Part shown: piece by piece, positions 1 to 6,349 of the stretch
How the letters are laid out: each line of letters begins with the position of its first letter
Numbering within the stretch: the first letter of the stretch is position 1
Assembly: GCA_029933535.1 (NCBI GenBank)
Contig: JAOZNZ010000173.1
Location: forward strand, 1 to 6,859
DNA: 6,859 bases
Reading direction: 5' to 3'
From: a bacterium
GTDB lineage: Bacteria; Auribacterota; UBA3054; B51-G9
The notes under the pieces: model-generated
What the model saw: only the letters and a program-made list of their open reading frames with translations
Told to the model about the DNA's origin: nothing
The model's database searches: none
Translations under genes and position numbers: made by a program

Positions 1-28
1 TCGAAGAACCACCCCGCCCTATCGGGCA

Positions 29-50
29 CCCCTCCTTGATTAAGGAGGGG
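29..50. repeat. Perfect 9-bp hairpin CCCCTCCTT / AAGGAGGGG
   Basis: Arms 29-37 and 42-50 are fully complementary with a GATT loop. The downstream sequence on the plus strand is AGTTAACC and on the minus strand is GTGCCCGAT, so neither side has the T-run of an intrinsic terminator. It looks like a dispersed palindromic repeat. Confidence 0.65.
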
Positions 51-61
51 AGTTAACCTTA

Positions 62-77
62 CCCGGCATGCGCCGGG
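62..77. repeat. Hairpin CCCGGC / GCCGGG, shared core with 3706-3717
   Basis: Arms 62-67 and 72-77 pair perfectly over 6 bp around an ATGC loop. The 12-bp core GGCATGCGCCGG (65-76) differs by one base from GGCATACGCCGG at 3706-3717, which is also the centre of a palindrome. Confidence 0.6.
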
Positions 78-114
78 CAATTCGCGAACCCAAGCATTTC
101 AACAGCAGGAAATC

Positions 115-143
115 AAATTTGTCCCGTATTTCGGGAGAAATTT
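115..143. repeat. Long hairpin AAATTTGTCCCG / CGGGAGAAATTT
   Basis: Arms 115-126 and 132-143 pair at 11 of 12 positions (one G-G mismatch) around a TATTT loop. The A/T ends flanking a G/C stem give a short T-tail in both directions, so it could act as a weak bidirectional terminator. Its left arm can instead pair with 151-157, competing with the hairpin at 149-182. Confidence 0.5.
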
Positions 144-148
144 AATCA

Positions 149-182
149 GTCGGGACATACGGTTAGTTAAAATTGTCCCGAC
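149..182 (-). terminator. Perfect 9-bp hairpin 4 nt after the methyltransferase stop, possible terminator
   Basis: On the minus strand GTCGGGACA (182-174) and TGTCCCGAC (157-149) are perfectly complementary, separated by a 16-nt loop. It follows the TAA at 189-187 after 4 nt, the normal place for a 3' hairpin. The sequence after the stem is TGATTAAATTT, not a T-run, and the loop is long, so it may protect the 3' end or belong to a repeat family instead. The stem is certain; the terminator role is not. Confidence 0.4.
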
Positions 183-186
183 AACC

Positions 187-993
187 TTATATCTTTTCGG
201 CCCGGGCGGCAGCTATATAATCCATACAATATTCATCTTTGCCGAGCATGGCAAGAGTTGCGAGCATAGCTCCCAGCATTCCATCGGCTGTATTATCAAT
301 AATAGCTCCATCGAGACCCGCTTGTATCAGCAGCACGAAAAAAGCTCTGTTCATGTGGATGCGTCTTGGAACACCGTAAGAAACGTTGCTGAGGCCTACC
401 ATGGTGTGCATTTCCGGATAATTTTCATGAATATACTTGATTCCCGCTATTGTATGAGCAACCTGTTCAGGGTTACTTGAAACCGGTTGTACAAGAGTGT
501 CCATGTGAATGCGGTCGAGAGAAATGTTGTTTTCTTTCATTAACACTACAAGATCATCTGCAACACGTATTCTTGCGGCAAGATCCGGTGGCATACCGTT
601 GTCGTCCATAGTAAGCGCGATTGCGTGAGTATTATATTCGACAACAAGAGGAAGAGTATTTTCTATACGGGATTTTTCTCCGGTTATTGAATTAATAATA
701 GTGCCGGAACGATTGCATATCTCCAGCCCGGCTTTCAGAGCATCCGGATTAGCTGAATCAAAAGAAATAGGAAGTTCAGTGGCTTTACTCACCAGTTCGG
801 TAAGCCATATCATATCTTCGATTTCTTTAGATGGGTCTCCTCCGGCATTAATATCGATATGAGTAGCCCCCATATGTTCTTGTTTTTTGACTTCATTGAC
901 AACGAAGTCGACATCGCGTTCCCAGATTCTTTCCCGCATTTTTTTACGAGTCATGTTTATACGTTCGGCGATAATAGTAATATTGCTCATCAT
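187..993 (-). CDS. Methyltetrahydrofolate:corrinoid protein methyltransferase (AcsE/MeTr-like, pterin-binding TIM barrel)
   Basis: Predicted cytosolic enzyme moving the methyl group of 5-methyltetrahydrofolate to Co(I) of a corrinoid protein, as in the Wood-Ljungdahl pathway or O-demethylation. The 268 residues match the usual single-domain length. Family landmarks are all present: ERIN near residue 10, DINAGG at 47-52, SFDS with D79, NS at N101, HMD with D165, and GLSNVSYG at 200-207 with N203. D79, N101, D165 and N203 fit in order and spacing the folate-binding and catalytic Asp/Asn residues known in Moorella MeTr. Two ATGs are adjacent (993-991 and 990-988). A GGAG at 1001-998 lies 4 nt from the first and 7 nt from the second, so the second is probably the true start (267 aa). 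No corrinoid protein or reductive activator gene is in the window, so the partner must lie elsewhere. Dihydropteroate synthase is the main alternative annotation within the same fold, but the GLSNVS motif favours a methyltransferase. Confidence 0.92.
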   Translation of the reverse strand: MMSNITIIAERINMTRKKMRERIWERDVDFVVNEVKKQEHMGATHIDINAGGDPSKEIEDMIWLTELVSKATELPISFDSANPDALKAGLEICNRSGTIINSITGEKSRIENTLPLVVEYNTHAIALTMDDNGMPPDLAARIRVADDLVVLMKENNISLDRIHMDTLVQPVSSNPEQVAHTIAGIKYIHENYPEMHTMVGLSNVSYGVPRRIHMNRAFFVLLIQAGLDGAIIDNTADGMLGAMLATLAMLGKDEYCMDYIAAARAEKI

Positions 994-997
994 AATT

Positions 998-1053
998 CTC
1001 CGTTAGTTTGTTAAATGTTGATAATATTATATAAGTTTATTTTTTAAAGTCAA
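998..1053 (-). promoter_or_regulatory. Sigma-70-type promoter and Shine-Dalgarno for the methyltransferase gene
   Basis: Reading the minus strand, TTGACT (1053-1048, 5 of 6 to the -35 consensus) is followed after 16 nt by a perfect TATAAT (1031-1026). Transcription would begin near 1019, giving a leader of roughly 25 nt that ends in GGAG (1001-998) just before the double ATG. The -35 box lies in the last codons of the ligase gene, so promoter and coding sequence overlap. This implies the methyltransferase can be expressed independently of the glycan genes. It is the best promoter match in the window, although an AT-rich background raises the chance of coincidence. Confidence 0.55.
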
Positions 1054-3472
1054 TAGCTAAATAAGTGCCTACCTTTATTCGCTTAACAGAATTCTTAACG
1101 CGTATTGTTGAGAGTTTATCAACGGTAATAGTTAATAATCTTTTTTTATAACTCGTATGTATATCAGCTGTATATTTGCGAGTCAGCCATTCACGGTTGT
1201 TTCGTGGCAGGACTACTGTATCAAGAAATTTATCATTTAATTTAATTGTAACACGAATAGGCTTTTGATAAAATTTTAAATTAACAGGTGAGCGCAGCAA
1301 AACTTCAAAAACTCCGGTTTCAGGGATTTTAATGTTTAATGCAGCTCGTTTTCCCGTATATCGGTATTTAATTATTTTTCCTGAACTGTTGTCTTCTTGC
1401 CAGTCAGATAATCCTTGCGATTCCCTGTCGAAAACATTTTTGAAAATAATATTAGTGGCAAGTACAAATCCAAGCTGCCTTGGCGGGGTTTCATTAGGCG
1501 GTTGCCAGGTTTTGTCACAGTCAAAAGTTAATTCAGCCGGTTCTGACAAAGAAGAGAAAGTGTAAACTTCGTAGTCACGCCAGTCCGGAGTATTAATTTT
1601 CAAAGAATCGAGATAAACTCCGTTAAGTTTTACTGTAATATTTTTCGGATTTTGCTCTGAAGTGTTTGGATTAATTGCGGCAATTTTCAACAAGATTACT
1701 TTATTGTCTTTGGGAATTCGTATTTTTTCACCGGCGAATTTCTCAGTCCATCTGTAATCAAATTGATTGTTCCATGTTTCAACATTGTAGAATCCGAAAT
1801 CATACGGCAGGTTATATCGCTTGTGAATTGAATCGTATGATAATGAACTGAGAACATTATGCCCTTGCGCAATAAAAATTAATATCATTACAAGGAGTAA
1901 AATCAACTTGTCGGCACGTTTAAATTTATATATCTTCAAATTAGATTGACTGAAAAATGCAAGCAGAAATGAAGAAAAAACTGCAACGCAAACAGAAACT
2001 TCAGGCGCTTGTAAATGCGCTCCGAAAATATAAAGAAACTGAATCGTTGATAAAGCTGCAATTACAGTAATTACAGACAACTTAATATCAGACAATCTTT
2101 CCGATTTTACACCTTTAATAATAGCCCAAATAAATGCCGCGTAAAACCATATCCAGAACATTATACCTGCAATTCCAGTCTCAGAAAGCCAGTGGAGATA
2201 TTGGTTCCATGCATTATCTACCGGAGTCTCCATTGATGTTTTTAAATTGTAATTCGAAATCTCAGTCGGAAAAGATCCTATTCCAATCCCGGTAAAAGGA
2301 TAGTCCATCCACATGGTAATAGCTTGCTTCCACTGCCATTCCCGTCGGTCAACTACACGTTCGGATTTCGAAAGATTTAAACGTTGGGTGTAATTTTGCA
2401 ATCTCCTTAAAAGCGGATTATCGGTATTTGATGATGAACTAATAATACCGGTTGTAAAGAAGGGGACAGCGAGAATAATTAAAAAAGCCGCACCGGAAAT
2501 GATCAAAGTCTTTTTTCGCGATCTGTGATTAACTAAAGCACGGAAAAATATAATTAACAAAACTATTAAAGTTACAAGAATAATACCCAGTAAAGCCGAA
2601 CGGGAGCCGGTTAGAGTTATAATATATAAACCTGCAAGTGAGGAAAATGCGAAAAGAATTTGTTGCGGACCTTTCTCGGATATCGCATAAGAAACCGCTG
2701 CGGGAATAAATAAAAATAGAAATAAACCCAAAGAATTCGGGTCCTCCATCCCGCCGCTTACACGATTAGCTTCCTGCCACGCCGCTTCACTAAGCATACA
2801 AAACTTCGGATTAAATAAATTTTGGTAAAGTGCGGTTAATATTACAGGAATAAGCATGATTGACCAAATGGTAATCATCTTCTTGAAAAGCTTGTCTAAT
2901 TGAAGCTTGCTACCCGCGTTGTTGTGCCAAATATCATAAGATGCAATAAATAGCGAAGGAAAAATAAGTAGTTTTAGAATAGAAAGAATTGAATGTTTAA
3001 TAGCTTGAGAAGCAAGAACTCCTGACGCGTTAACCCATCCGTTTTTGAATGTGTGTGTGAAAATCGGATAGAAATCAGAAAAACGAAGGGCTGTCCAGAT
3101 GCCTGAACTGACACCCACAAAAATAATAAAAAATAAAGGTACAGCAATGCTGTTTTCCAAAGCTGTCTTTTTTTGAGTGGCTAATTTATTTGCAATCCAT
3201 CCGAGAACAAAAGCAAATGAAAGAAAAATAAGCGCTTGGTGAGCGCCGAGCATAAGTGCCCTTGAAGGCAGATTAATTACAGGCGCTAAAGCAATAAAAA
3301 TCCACCATCCTGATATTGGTAACCGATACGTGGCCGCGAAAATAACAAAGCAAAGCAGTGAAAACACTGCAGAATAGGCGAACGATGGCGGAGCAAAGAA
3401 GTAAGCTGATATGCACCAGGCTAAAACAGCTGTAATAAAAAACAATATATTTATAAGTCTACGGATTTTCAT
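1037..3472 (-). CDS. O-antigen ligase/polymerase-like membrane protein (Wzy_C type) with a duplicated C-terminal extracytoplasmic module
   Basis: 811-residue inner-membrane protein, probably joining lipid-linked glycan units to each other (Wzy) or to an acceptor (WaaL) on the periplasmic face. About 12-14 hydrophobic segments lie between residues 7 and 538. Wzy_C features are GSRSALLG (289-296, R291), a long polar loop (about 341-430) with RREWQWKQAITMW and YPFTGIGIGSF, and H427 in YLHWLSETGIAG, matching the loop histidine of the ligase family. EDPNSLG at 243-249 is also typical. Family members usually stop soon after the last membrane segment. This one adds about 270 residues (541-811), predicted outside the cytoplasm, which look like two copies of one beta-rich module (557-677 and 678-809). 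The ATG at 3472 sits directly before the first membrane helix, but no Shine-Dalgarno is visible; the leader is T/A-rich. Ligase versus polymerase versus protein-glycan ligase cannot be decided from sequence. Confidence 0.87.
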   Translation of the reverse strand: MKIRRLINILFFITAVLAWCISAYFFAPPSFAYSAVFSLLCFVIFAATYRLPISGWWIFIALAPVINLPSRALMLGAHQALIFLSFAFVLGWIANKLATQKKTALENSIAVPLFFIIFVGVSSGIWTALRFSDFYPIFTHTFKNGWVNASGVLASQAIKHSILSILKLLIFPSLFIASYDIWHNNAGSKLQLDKLFKKMITIWSIMLIPVILTALYQNLFNPKFCMLSEAAWQEANRVSGGMEDPNSLGLFLFLFIPAAVSYAISEKGPQQILFAFSSLAGLYIITLTGSRSALLGIILVTLIVLLIIFFRALVNHRSRKKTLIISGAAFLIILAVPFFTTGIISSSSNTDNPLLRRLQNYTQRLNLSKSERVVDRREWQWKQAITMWMDYPFTGIGIGSFPTEISNYNLKTSMETPVDNAWNQYLHWLSETGIAGIMFWIWFYAAFIWAIIKGVKSERLSDIKLSVITVIAALSTIQFLYIFGAHLQAPEVSVCVAVFSSFLLAFFSQSNLKIYKFKRADKLILLLVMILIFIAQGHNVLSSLSYDSIHKRYNLPYDFGFYNVETWNNQFDYRWTEKFAGEKIRIPKDNKVILLKIAAINPNTSEQNPKNITVKLNGVYLDSLKINTPDWRDYEVYTFSSLSEPAELTFDCDKTWQPPNETPPRQLGFVLATNIIFKNVFDRESQGLSDWQEDNSSGKIIKYRYTGKRAALNIKIPETGVFEVLLRSPVNLKFYQKPIRVTIKLNDKFLDTVVLPRNNREWLTRKYTADIHTSYKKRLLTITVDKLSTIRVKNSVKRIKVGTYLAIDFKK

Positions 3473-3493
3473 AAAAAAATTAACTTAATTTTT

Positions 3494-3507
3494 AACAATT
3501 AACAATT
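3494..3507. repeat. 7-bp tandem AACAATT x2 upstream of the ligase-like start
   Basis: AACAATT occurs twice head to tail, 22 nt before the ligase-like ATG (AATTGTTAATTGTT on the coding strand). It occupies the place where an operator or promoter would lie, but no clear -10/-35 pair is visible around it. It may be only A/T low complexity. Confidence 0.35.
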
Positions 3508-3571
3508 GAACTGAGCAGCGGCACAAAAAAATGGTGATCAAGCTGTCTGCTCCAGTGACTTTTTTATTTGT

Positions 3572-3589
3572 TTTATTCTTTTTATTCTT
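3572..3589. repeat. 9-bp tandem repeat TTTATTCTT x2 in a T-rich tract
   Basis: Two exact adjacent copies of TTTATTCTT lie in a T-rich run (about 3559-3597), which is an A/G-rich run on the coding strand about 90-125 nt before the ligase-like start. It may be slipped-strand low complexity or an AT-rich upstream element; no function can be assigned. Confidence 0.5.
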
Positions 3590-3612
3590 TTTGGATTTGT
3601 GATTTATTTATT

Positions 3613-3631
3613 CCCCCTTTCTTAAAGGGGG
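3613..3631. repeat. Perfect hairpin CCCCCTTT / AAAGGGGG
   Basis: Arms 3613-3620 and 3624-3631 pair perfectly over 8 bp with a CTT loop. A further GGGGG follows at 3635-3639, giving an alternative pairing partner for the C5 arm. No T-run follows on either strand. It resembles the hairpin at 29-50 in design (pyrimidine arm, purine arm, short loop), though not in exact sequence. Confidence 0.6.
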
Positions 3632-3690
3632 TTAGGGGGATTTAATTATTCGATTTTTGTTATTTTTAATTATAACTTTCTACTATATAC

Positions 3691-3730
3691 CCAAAGCAAG
3701 AACCAGGCATACGCCGGTCACGTGCTTTGG
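3691..3730. repeat. Nested palindrome (cruciform-like) after the sugar-phosphate transferase gene
   Basis: The outer arms CCAAAGCA (3691-3698) and TGCTTTGG (3723-3730) are perfect 8-bp complements. Inside them ACC-A-GGC (3702-3708) and GCCGGT (3713-3718) form a second stem with one bulged A and an ATAC loop. It begins 20 nt after the transferase stop codon. The minus-strand sequence after it is GTATATAGTAG, not a T-run, so a transcript-stabilising or repeat-family role is more likely than a classic terminator. Confidence 0.6.
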
Positions 3731-3750
3731 TTACTATAAATAACTATTAA

Positions 3751-5223
3751 CTATATCCCCCTGAAAGCAAAAAAGAAGGTCTGTATTAAAATCACAATAT
3801 CAAGTAAAAACGATTGCTCATGAACATAATATAGATCATAATCCATGTTCTCATGAATGGCTATGCTTCTGTCAGCACTTAATTGCCATAAACCTGTTAT
3901 CCCCGGCTTCACACGAAGACGTTCGCATTGGAGTTTGTTATATCCCTCAACAATGAATGGCATTTCCGGGCGCGGACCGACCAAAGACATGGAACCGAGA
4001 AGTACGTTTAAAAGTTGCGGTAATTCATCTAAGCTGGTTTTTCTCAACCATTTGCCGACTTTTGTGATACGGTTGTCTTTACCATTGAGTGGATTTACTT
4101 CGTATTTGTTTGTATCGCTTTTTAGTGTTCTGAATTTATAAATCGAGAAAGATTTTCCATTTAAACCAATTCGGGTTTGAACAAAAATCGGATTGCCTTT
4201 GCTGTCAAGACGAATGATTAACGAAGTTATCAGCAAGAGTGGAGAAAGTAAGATTAGCAAAATCAGACTTGTAATAAAATCAAATATACGTTTTAAAAAT
4301 AAATATATGTAGTGCTGCGATGTATTTTTTACTGATATCATAGGAATACCGGCAATGTTTTTTGTGACTGTACGATGAATTGACAGTTCATAAACATTGG
4401 GAACAAACCTGTAATGAATATTATTTTCCATACAATAATTCATTATACTTACAATTTTCTCTGTCGTTCCGCTTGGCATAGCAACGAGAACTTCATCGGC
4501 GGCATATTGATCAACATATTTCTTTAAATTATCCCCTGTGCTGATAACGTTTAAGGACAAACGTTTTGCTTGATTGTAAATGACTCTGGTGTTGGAAAGT
4601 TCAGCCCCATCATCAATAAAGCCTACTACAAACATTCCGAATGCGGGAAATTCATTTAGTCGTCTGGCAATAAGTTTACCGGCTTCTCCGGCGCCGTAAA
4701 TAATAACACGTTTTGCTCCTGCGCCTTTAGAATGCAGCCAATGCTGGATTTTATTGAAAACTAACCTTGCTAACATTATGCCGGCAATACTGAGCATGGA
4801 AGCAAAGCAAAATATTCTTCTCGAGAACAGTTTGGTCTGAACATCTTTGTCGAGGTATGTAAAGTAAACGTAATAAACTGCCAGAAAAAGAATTGCGGAT
4901 ATGATATAACCAATAATTACATTTTTATATTCTTTTACATGAAGAATACTTGTGTCTTCTTTATATAAACTAAGAAAAGCATAAACAATTACCGTAATAA
5001 TACCCACCCCGAGAGCAATTGTTAAATAATGACGGTCAGCAGAAGGGATGTAATATAAAGTCGGGGAAAGTTCGGCCTGGTACAGAGCGCATATTTTAGG
5101 TCTATTAATAAAGTAGATTTTATATCCGAGGTAAAATGCTGCATATATTACAGCGAAATCTGTAAATAATCTTATTATACGAAGAATAATAATCAACCAT
5201 TTATTTAGCCATTTTTTAACCAT
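3751..5223 (-). CDS. Polyprenyl-phosphate sugar-1-phosphate transferase (WbaP/exopolysaccharide initiating transferase family)
   Basis: 490-residue inner-membrane enzyme that starts a surface glycan by transferring a sugar-1-phosphate from a nucleotide sugar to undecaprenyl phosphate at the cytosolic face. Layout: four N-terminal membrane helices (about 12-35, 65-86, 101-122, 133-156), a Rossmann-like CoA_binding_3 domain starting KRVIIYGAGEAGK (171-183), and the catalytic domain (about 308-490) opening with a hydrophobic re-entrant helix (311-338). Catalytic-domain motifs are intact: KFRTL (363-367; often KFRTM), TSLDELPQLLNV (396-407) with the catalytic D399-E400 pair, SLVGPRPE (413-420) and KPGITGLWQ (439-447). 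Length and order match the full-length WbaP type, not the short PglC type. The start ATG overlaps the preceding gene's stop in ATGGTTAA, and with no Shine-Dalgarno this points to translational coupling. The sugar specificity cannot be read from these motifs. Confidence 0.95.
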   Translation of the reverse strand: MVKKWLNKWLIIILRIIRLFTDFAVIYAAFYLGYKIYFINRPKICALYQAELSPTLYYIPSADRHYLTIALGVGIITVIVYAFLSLYKEDTSILHVKEYKNVIIGYIISAILFLAVYYVYFTYLDKDVQTKLFSRRIFCFASMLSIAGIMLARLVFNKIQHWLHSKGAGAKRVIIYGAGEAGKLIARRLNEFPAFGMFVVGFIDDGAELSNTRVIYNQAKRLSLNVISTGDNLKKYVDQYAADEVLVAMPSGTTEKIVSIMNYCMENNIHYRFVPNVYELSIHRTVTKNIAGIPMISVKNTSQHYIYLFLKRIFDFITSLILLILLSPLLLITSLIIRLDSKGNPIFVQTRIGLNGKSFSIYKFRTLKSDTNKYEVNPLNGKDNRITKVGKWLRKTSLDELPQLLNVLLGSMSLVGPRPEMPFIVEGYNKLQCERLRVKPGITGLWQLSADRSIAIHENMDYDLYYVHEQSFLLDIVILIQTFFFAFRGI

Positions 5224-6298
5224 TATTACTTATGTTTTTGTTGTAATTAATTTGTTCAGCTTCAATGTTATTCTCAATTTCTTCTGCCTTTTCTTCAAGT
5301 TCCTTCCTTGTAATATGTGTTCCGGGCAGCATCCACATAATAAAACCAACGCTGCTTAACGAAAACATTGACAAGCGAAGCAAAAGAGTAAATGCAAAAG
5401 CCAAGCCGGTATCTTCTTTTATGCCGAATCTTGAAAAACACCATATAAAAGAAAGTTCACCTGTACCGAGACCACTTGGACTGATTGGTAGTGACAGGAT
5501 TAAAGTTCCAATTGGAAAAACAATAAAATACGCGTAAAAAGGTATGTTGAAACCAAGCCCTGTTCCATAACACCAACCGATGACGCACATTATAAGCTGA
5601 AGGAAAATAGATTCCAGCATAGCAATTACTGCGGTCCATTTATGTTCTTTATAATTATGCAGAGCGTCAATAATTCTCAGAAGGATAGCTTGTATTTTAT
5701 TAGCAAGCATAGTAAAAACACCCGCTTTCTGCAATGTTGAAAACTTAATAAATCTTGTCCACCAGTTCTTTGTGAAAATAACGCAAACTCCCGCGGCACC
5801 TCCGAAAAGTAATAAGAGCACTGCCGGAAGAAGTGGACGGAAAGAATCATCTTTCCACATTGTGGCAAGAATCGCGCACGCGGCAATAATAAGCACAGCT
5901 GTCATACCCATTATTCTATCGAGAAAAACAACTGTTACGCTTTCTGTTTTTTTTGTATCTGTTTCTCTGGAAACATAATATGATTTTACTACATCACCAC
6001 CGGTTGAGCCAAGTGAAAATAGATTAAAAAAATATCCAATACAGTTATATTTGAATGTAAGCCAAAATCCTAAACTTACTTTTTGAGCGTGTAAAAGTAT
6101 TTGCAAACGGTGAGTGCCTATAAGAACTACAATCCAGTGTAACGAAAGCGCAAGCAGAAAATACCACCAGTTCATTAATTTGAGCTTTTGAATGAACTGT
6201 GTAAAGTCAACTTTGAGAAAAATAAATGTAAGTAAAACTGCTGCGACAAGAAATTTCGCGTAGATGAAAATATTTTTTTTAAATTTATTTGTCGTCAA
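5216..6298 (-). CDS. Flippase-like integral membrane protein (LPG_synthase_TM / UPF0104 / YbhN family)
   Basis: 360-residue inner-membrane protein with about eight hydrophobic segments (for example 12-28, 43-62, 122-146, 155-176, 222-245, 250-273, 297-323). It matches the membrane half of MprF-type lysylphosphatidylglycerol synthases, without the soluble aminoacyl-transfer domain. Visible signatures are NLFSLGSTGGDVVKSYYVSRE (92-112), VVFLDRIMGM (123-132) and PISPSGLGTGELSF (271-284), the last being the family's P-x-G-L-G-x-x-E box. Relatives are often near glycan or lipid-linked sugar genes; a lipid or lipid-sugar translocation role is inferred, not shown. A charged tail (about 330-360) ends the protein. 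Start: no ATG is available. The frame has a stop at 6310-6308, then AAA TAC ATT TTG, so TTG at 6298 (or the rarer ATT) is the only plausible start before the first helix, and a promoter sits just upstream. There is no Shine-Dalgarno. Confidence 0.85.
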   Translation of the reverse strand: MTTNKFKKNIFIYAKFLVAAVLLTFIFLKVDFTQFIQKLKLMNWWYFLLALSLHWIVVLIGTHRLQILLHAQKVSLGFWLTFKYNCIGYFFNLFSLGSTGGDVVKSYYVSRETDTKKTESVTVVFLDRIMGMTAVLIIAACAILATMWKDDSFRPLLPAVLLLLFGGAAGVCVIFTKNWWTRFIKFSTLQKAGVFTMLANKIQAILLRIIDALHNYKEHKWTAVIAMLESIFLQLIMCVIGWCYGTGLGFNIPFYAYFIVFPIGTLILSLPISPSGLGTGELSFIWCFSRFGIKEDTGLAFAFTLLLRLSMFSLSSVGFIMWMLPGTHITRKELEEKAEEIENNIEAEQINYNKNISNNG

Positions 6299-6327
6299 AA
6301 TGTATTTTTATTTTCGATTAATTGATT

Positions 6328-6336
6328 ATTATATCA
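6328..6336 (-). promoter_or_regulatory. Extended -10 promoter upstream of the flippase-like gene
   Basis: On the minus strand TG-A-TATAAT (6336-6328) is a perfect extended -10 element in the 51-bp gap after the holA stop. No convincing -35 lies 16-18 nt upstream (only T-rich sequence), which is acceptable for extended -10 promoters. Transcription would start near 6321, about 23 nt before the TTG start. This supports a transcript beginning here and carrying the flippase-like and transferase genes. Confidence 0.5.
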
Positions 6337-6349
6337 TTTTTTAAGTATT

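Larger units (their letters stand above)
1..186. other. Gene-free, hairpin-rich region downstream of the methyltransferase gene
   Basis: No coding frame of credible length is seen on either strand. The stretch contains a run of inverted repeats, described separately at 29-50, 62-77, 115-143 and 149-182. There is also a minor GCCC/GGGC stem at 16-27 with a TATC loop and an 8-bp palindrome TTCGCGAA at 81-88. This density of structure is much greater than in the other short gaps of the window. Confidence 0.75.
3473..3750. other. Intergenic region with palindromes and short tandem repeats
   Basis: This gap lies between the sugar-phosphate transferase stop (TAG, 3753-3751) and the ligase-like start. 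It holds a nested palindrome (3691-3730), a G/C-armed hairpin (3613-3631), an A/T tandem repeat (3572-3589) and a 7-bp tandem AACAATT (3494-3507). No open frame of credible length or RNA gene is seen. A TATAAT occurs on the minus strand at 3674-3669, but with only TTGCTT 19 nt upstream; it is at best a weak promoter for the ligase gene, with a leader near 190 nt. None of the hairpins is followed by a good T-run on the minus strand, so termination after the transferase gene is not demonstrated. Confidence 0.7.

Noticed and set aside
1..186. Structured RNA or riboswitch
   Set aside because: The hairpins lie downstream of the only nearby gene and no known aptamer core is recognised; repeat elements or 3' structures explain them more simply.
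1332..1565. Plus-strand open frame of 77 codons
   Set aside because: It is antisense to the C-terminal modules of the ligase-like gene and has no independent support.
3559..3597. Possible CRISPR or minisatellite in the T-rich tract
   Set aside because: There are only two 9-bp units with no spacers; it is low-complexity sequence.
3669..3699. Promoter TTGCTT ... TATAAT for the ligase-like gene
   Set aside because: The -35 matches only 4 of 6 and the 19-nt spacer is too long; it overlaps the palindrome and lies about 200 nt from the start codon, so it is not listed as a promoter.
3857..4141. Plus-strand open frame of 94 codons
   Set aside because: It lies wholly antisense to the conserved catalytic domain of the sugar-phosphate transferase; its protein shows no family features.
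5265..5978. Several short open frames on both strands over the flippase-like gene
   Set aside because: They are overlapping frames of a well-supported membrane protein gene with intact family motifs; none has its own start signals.
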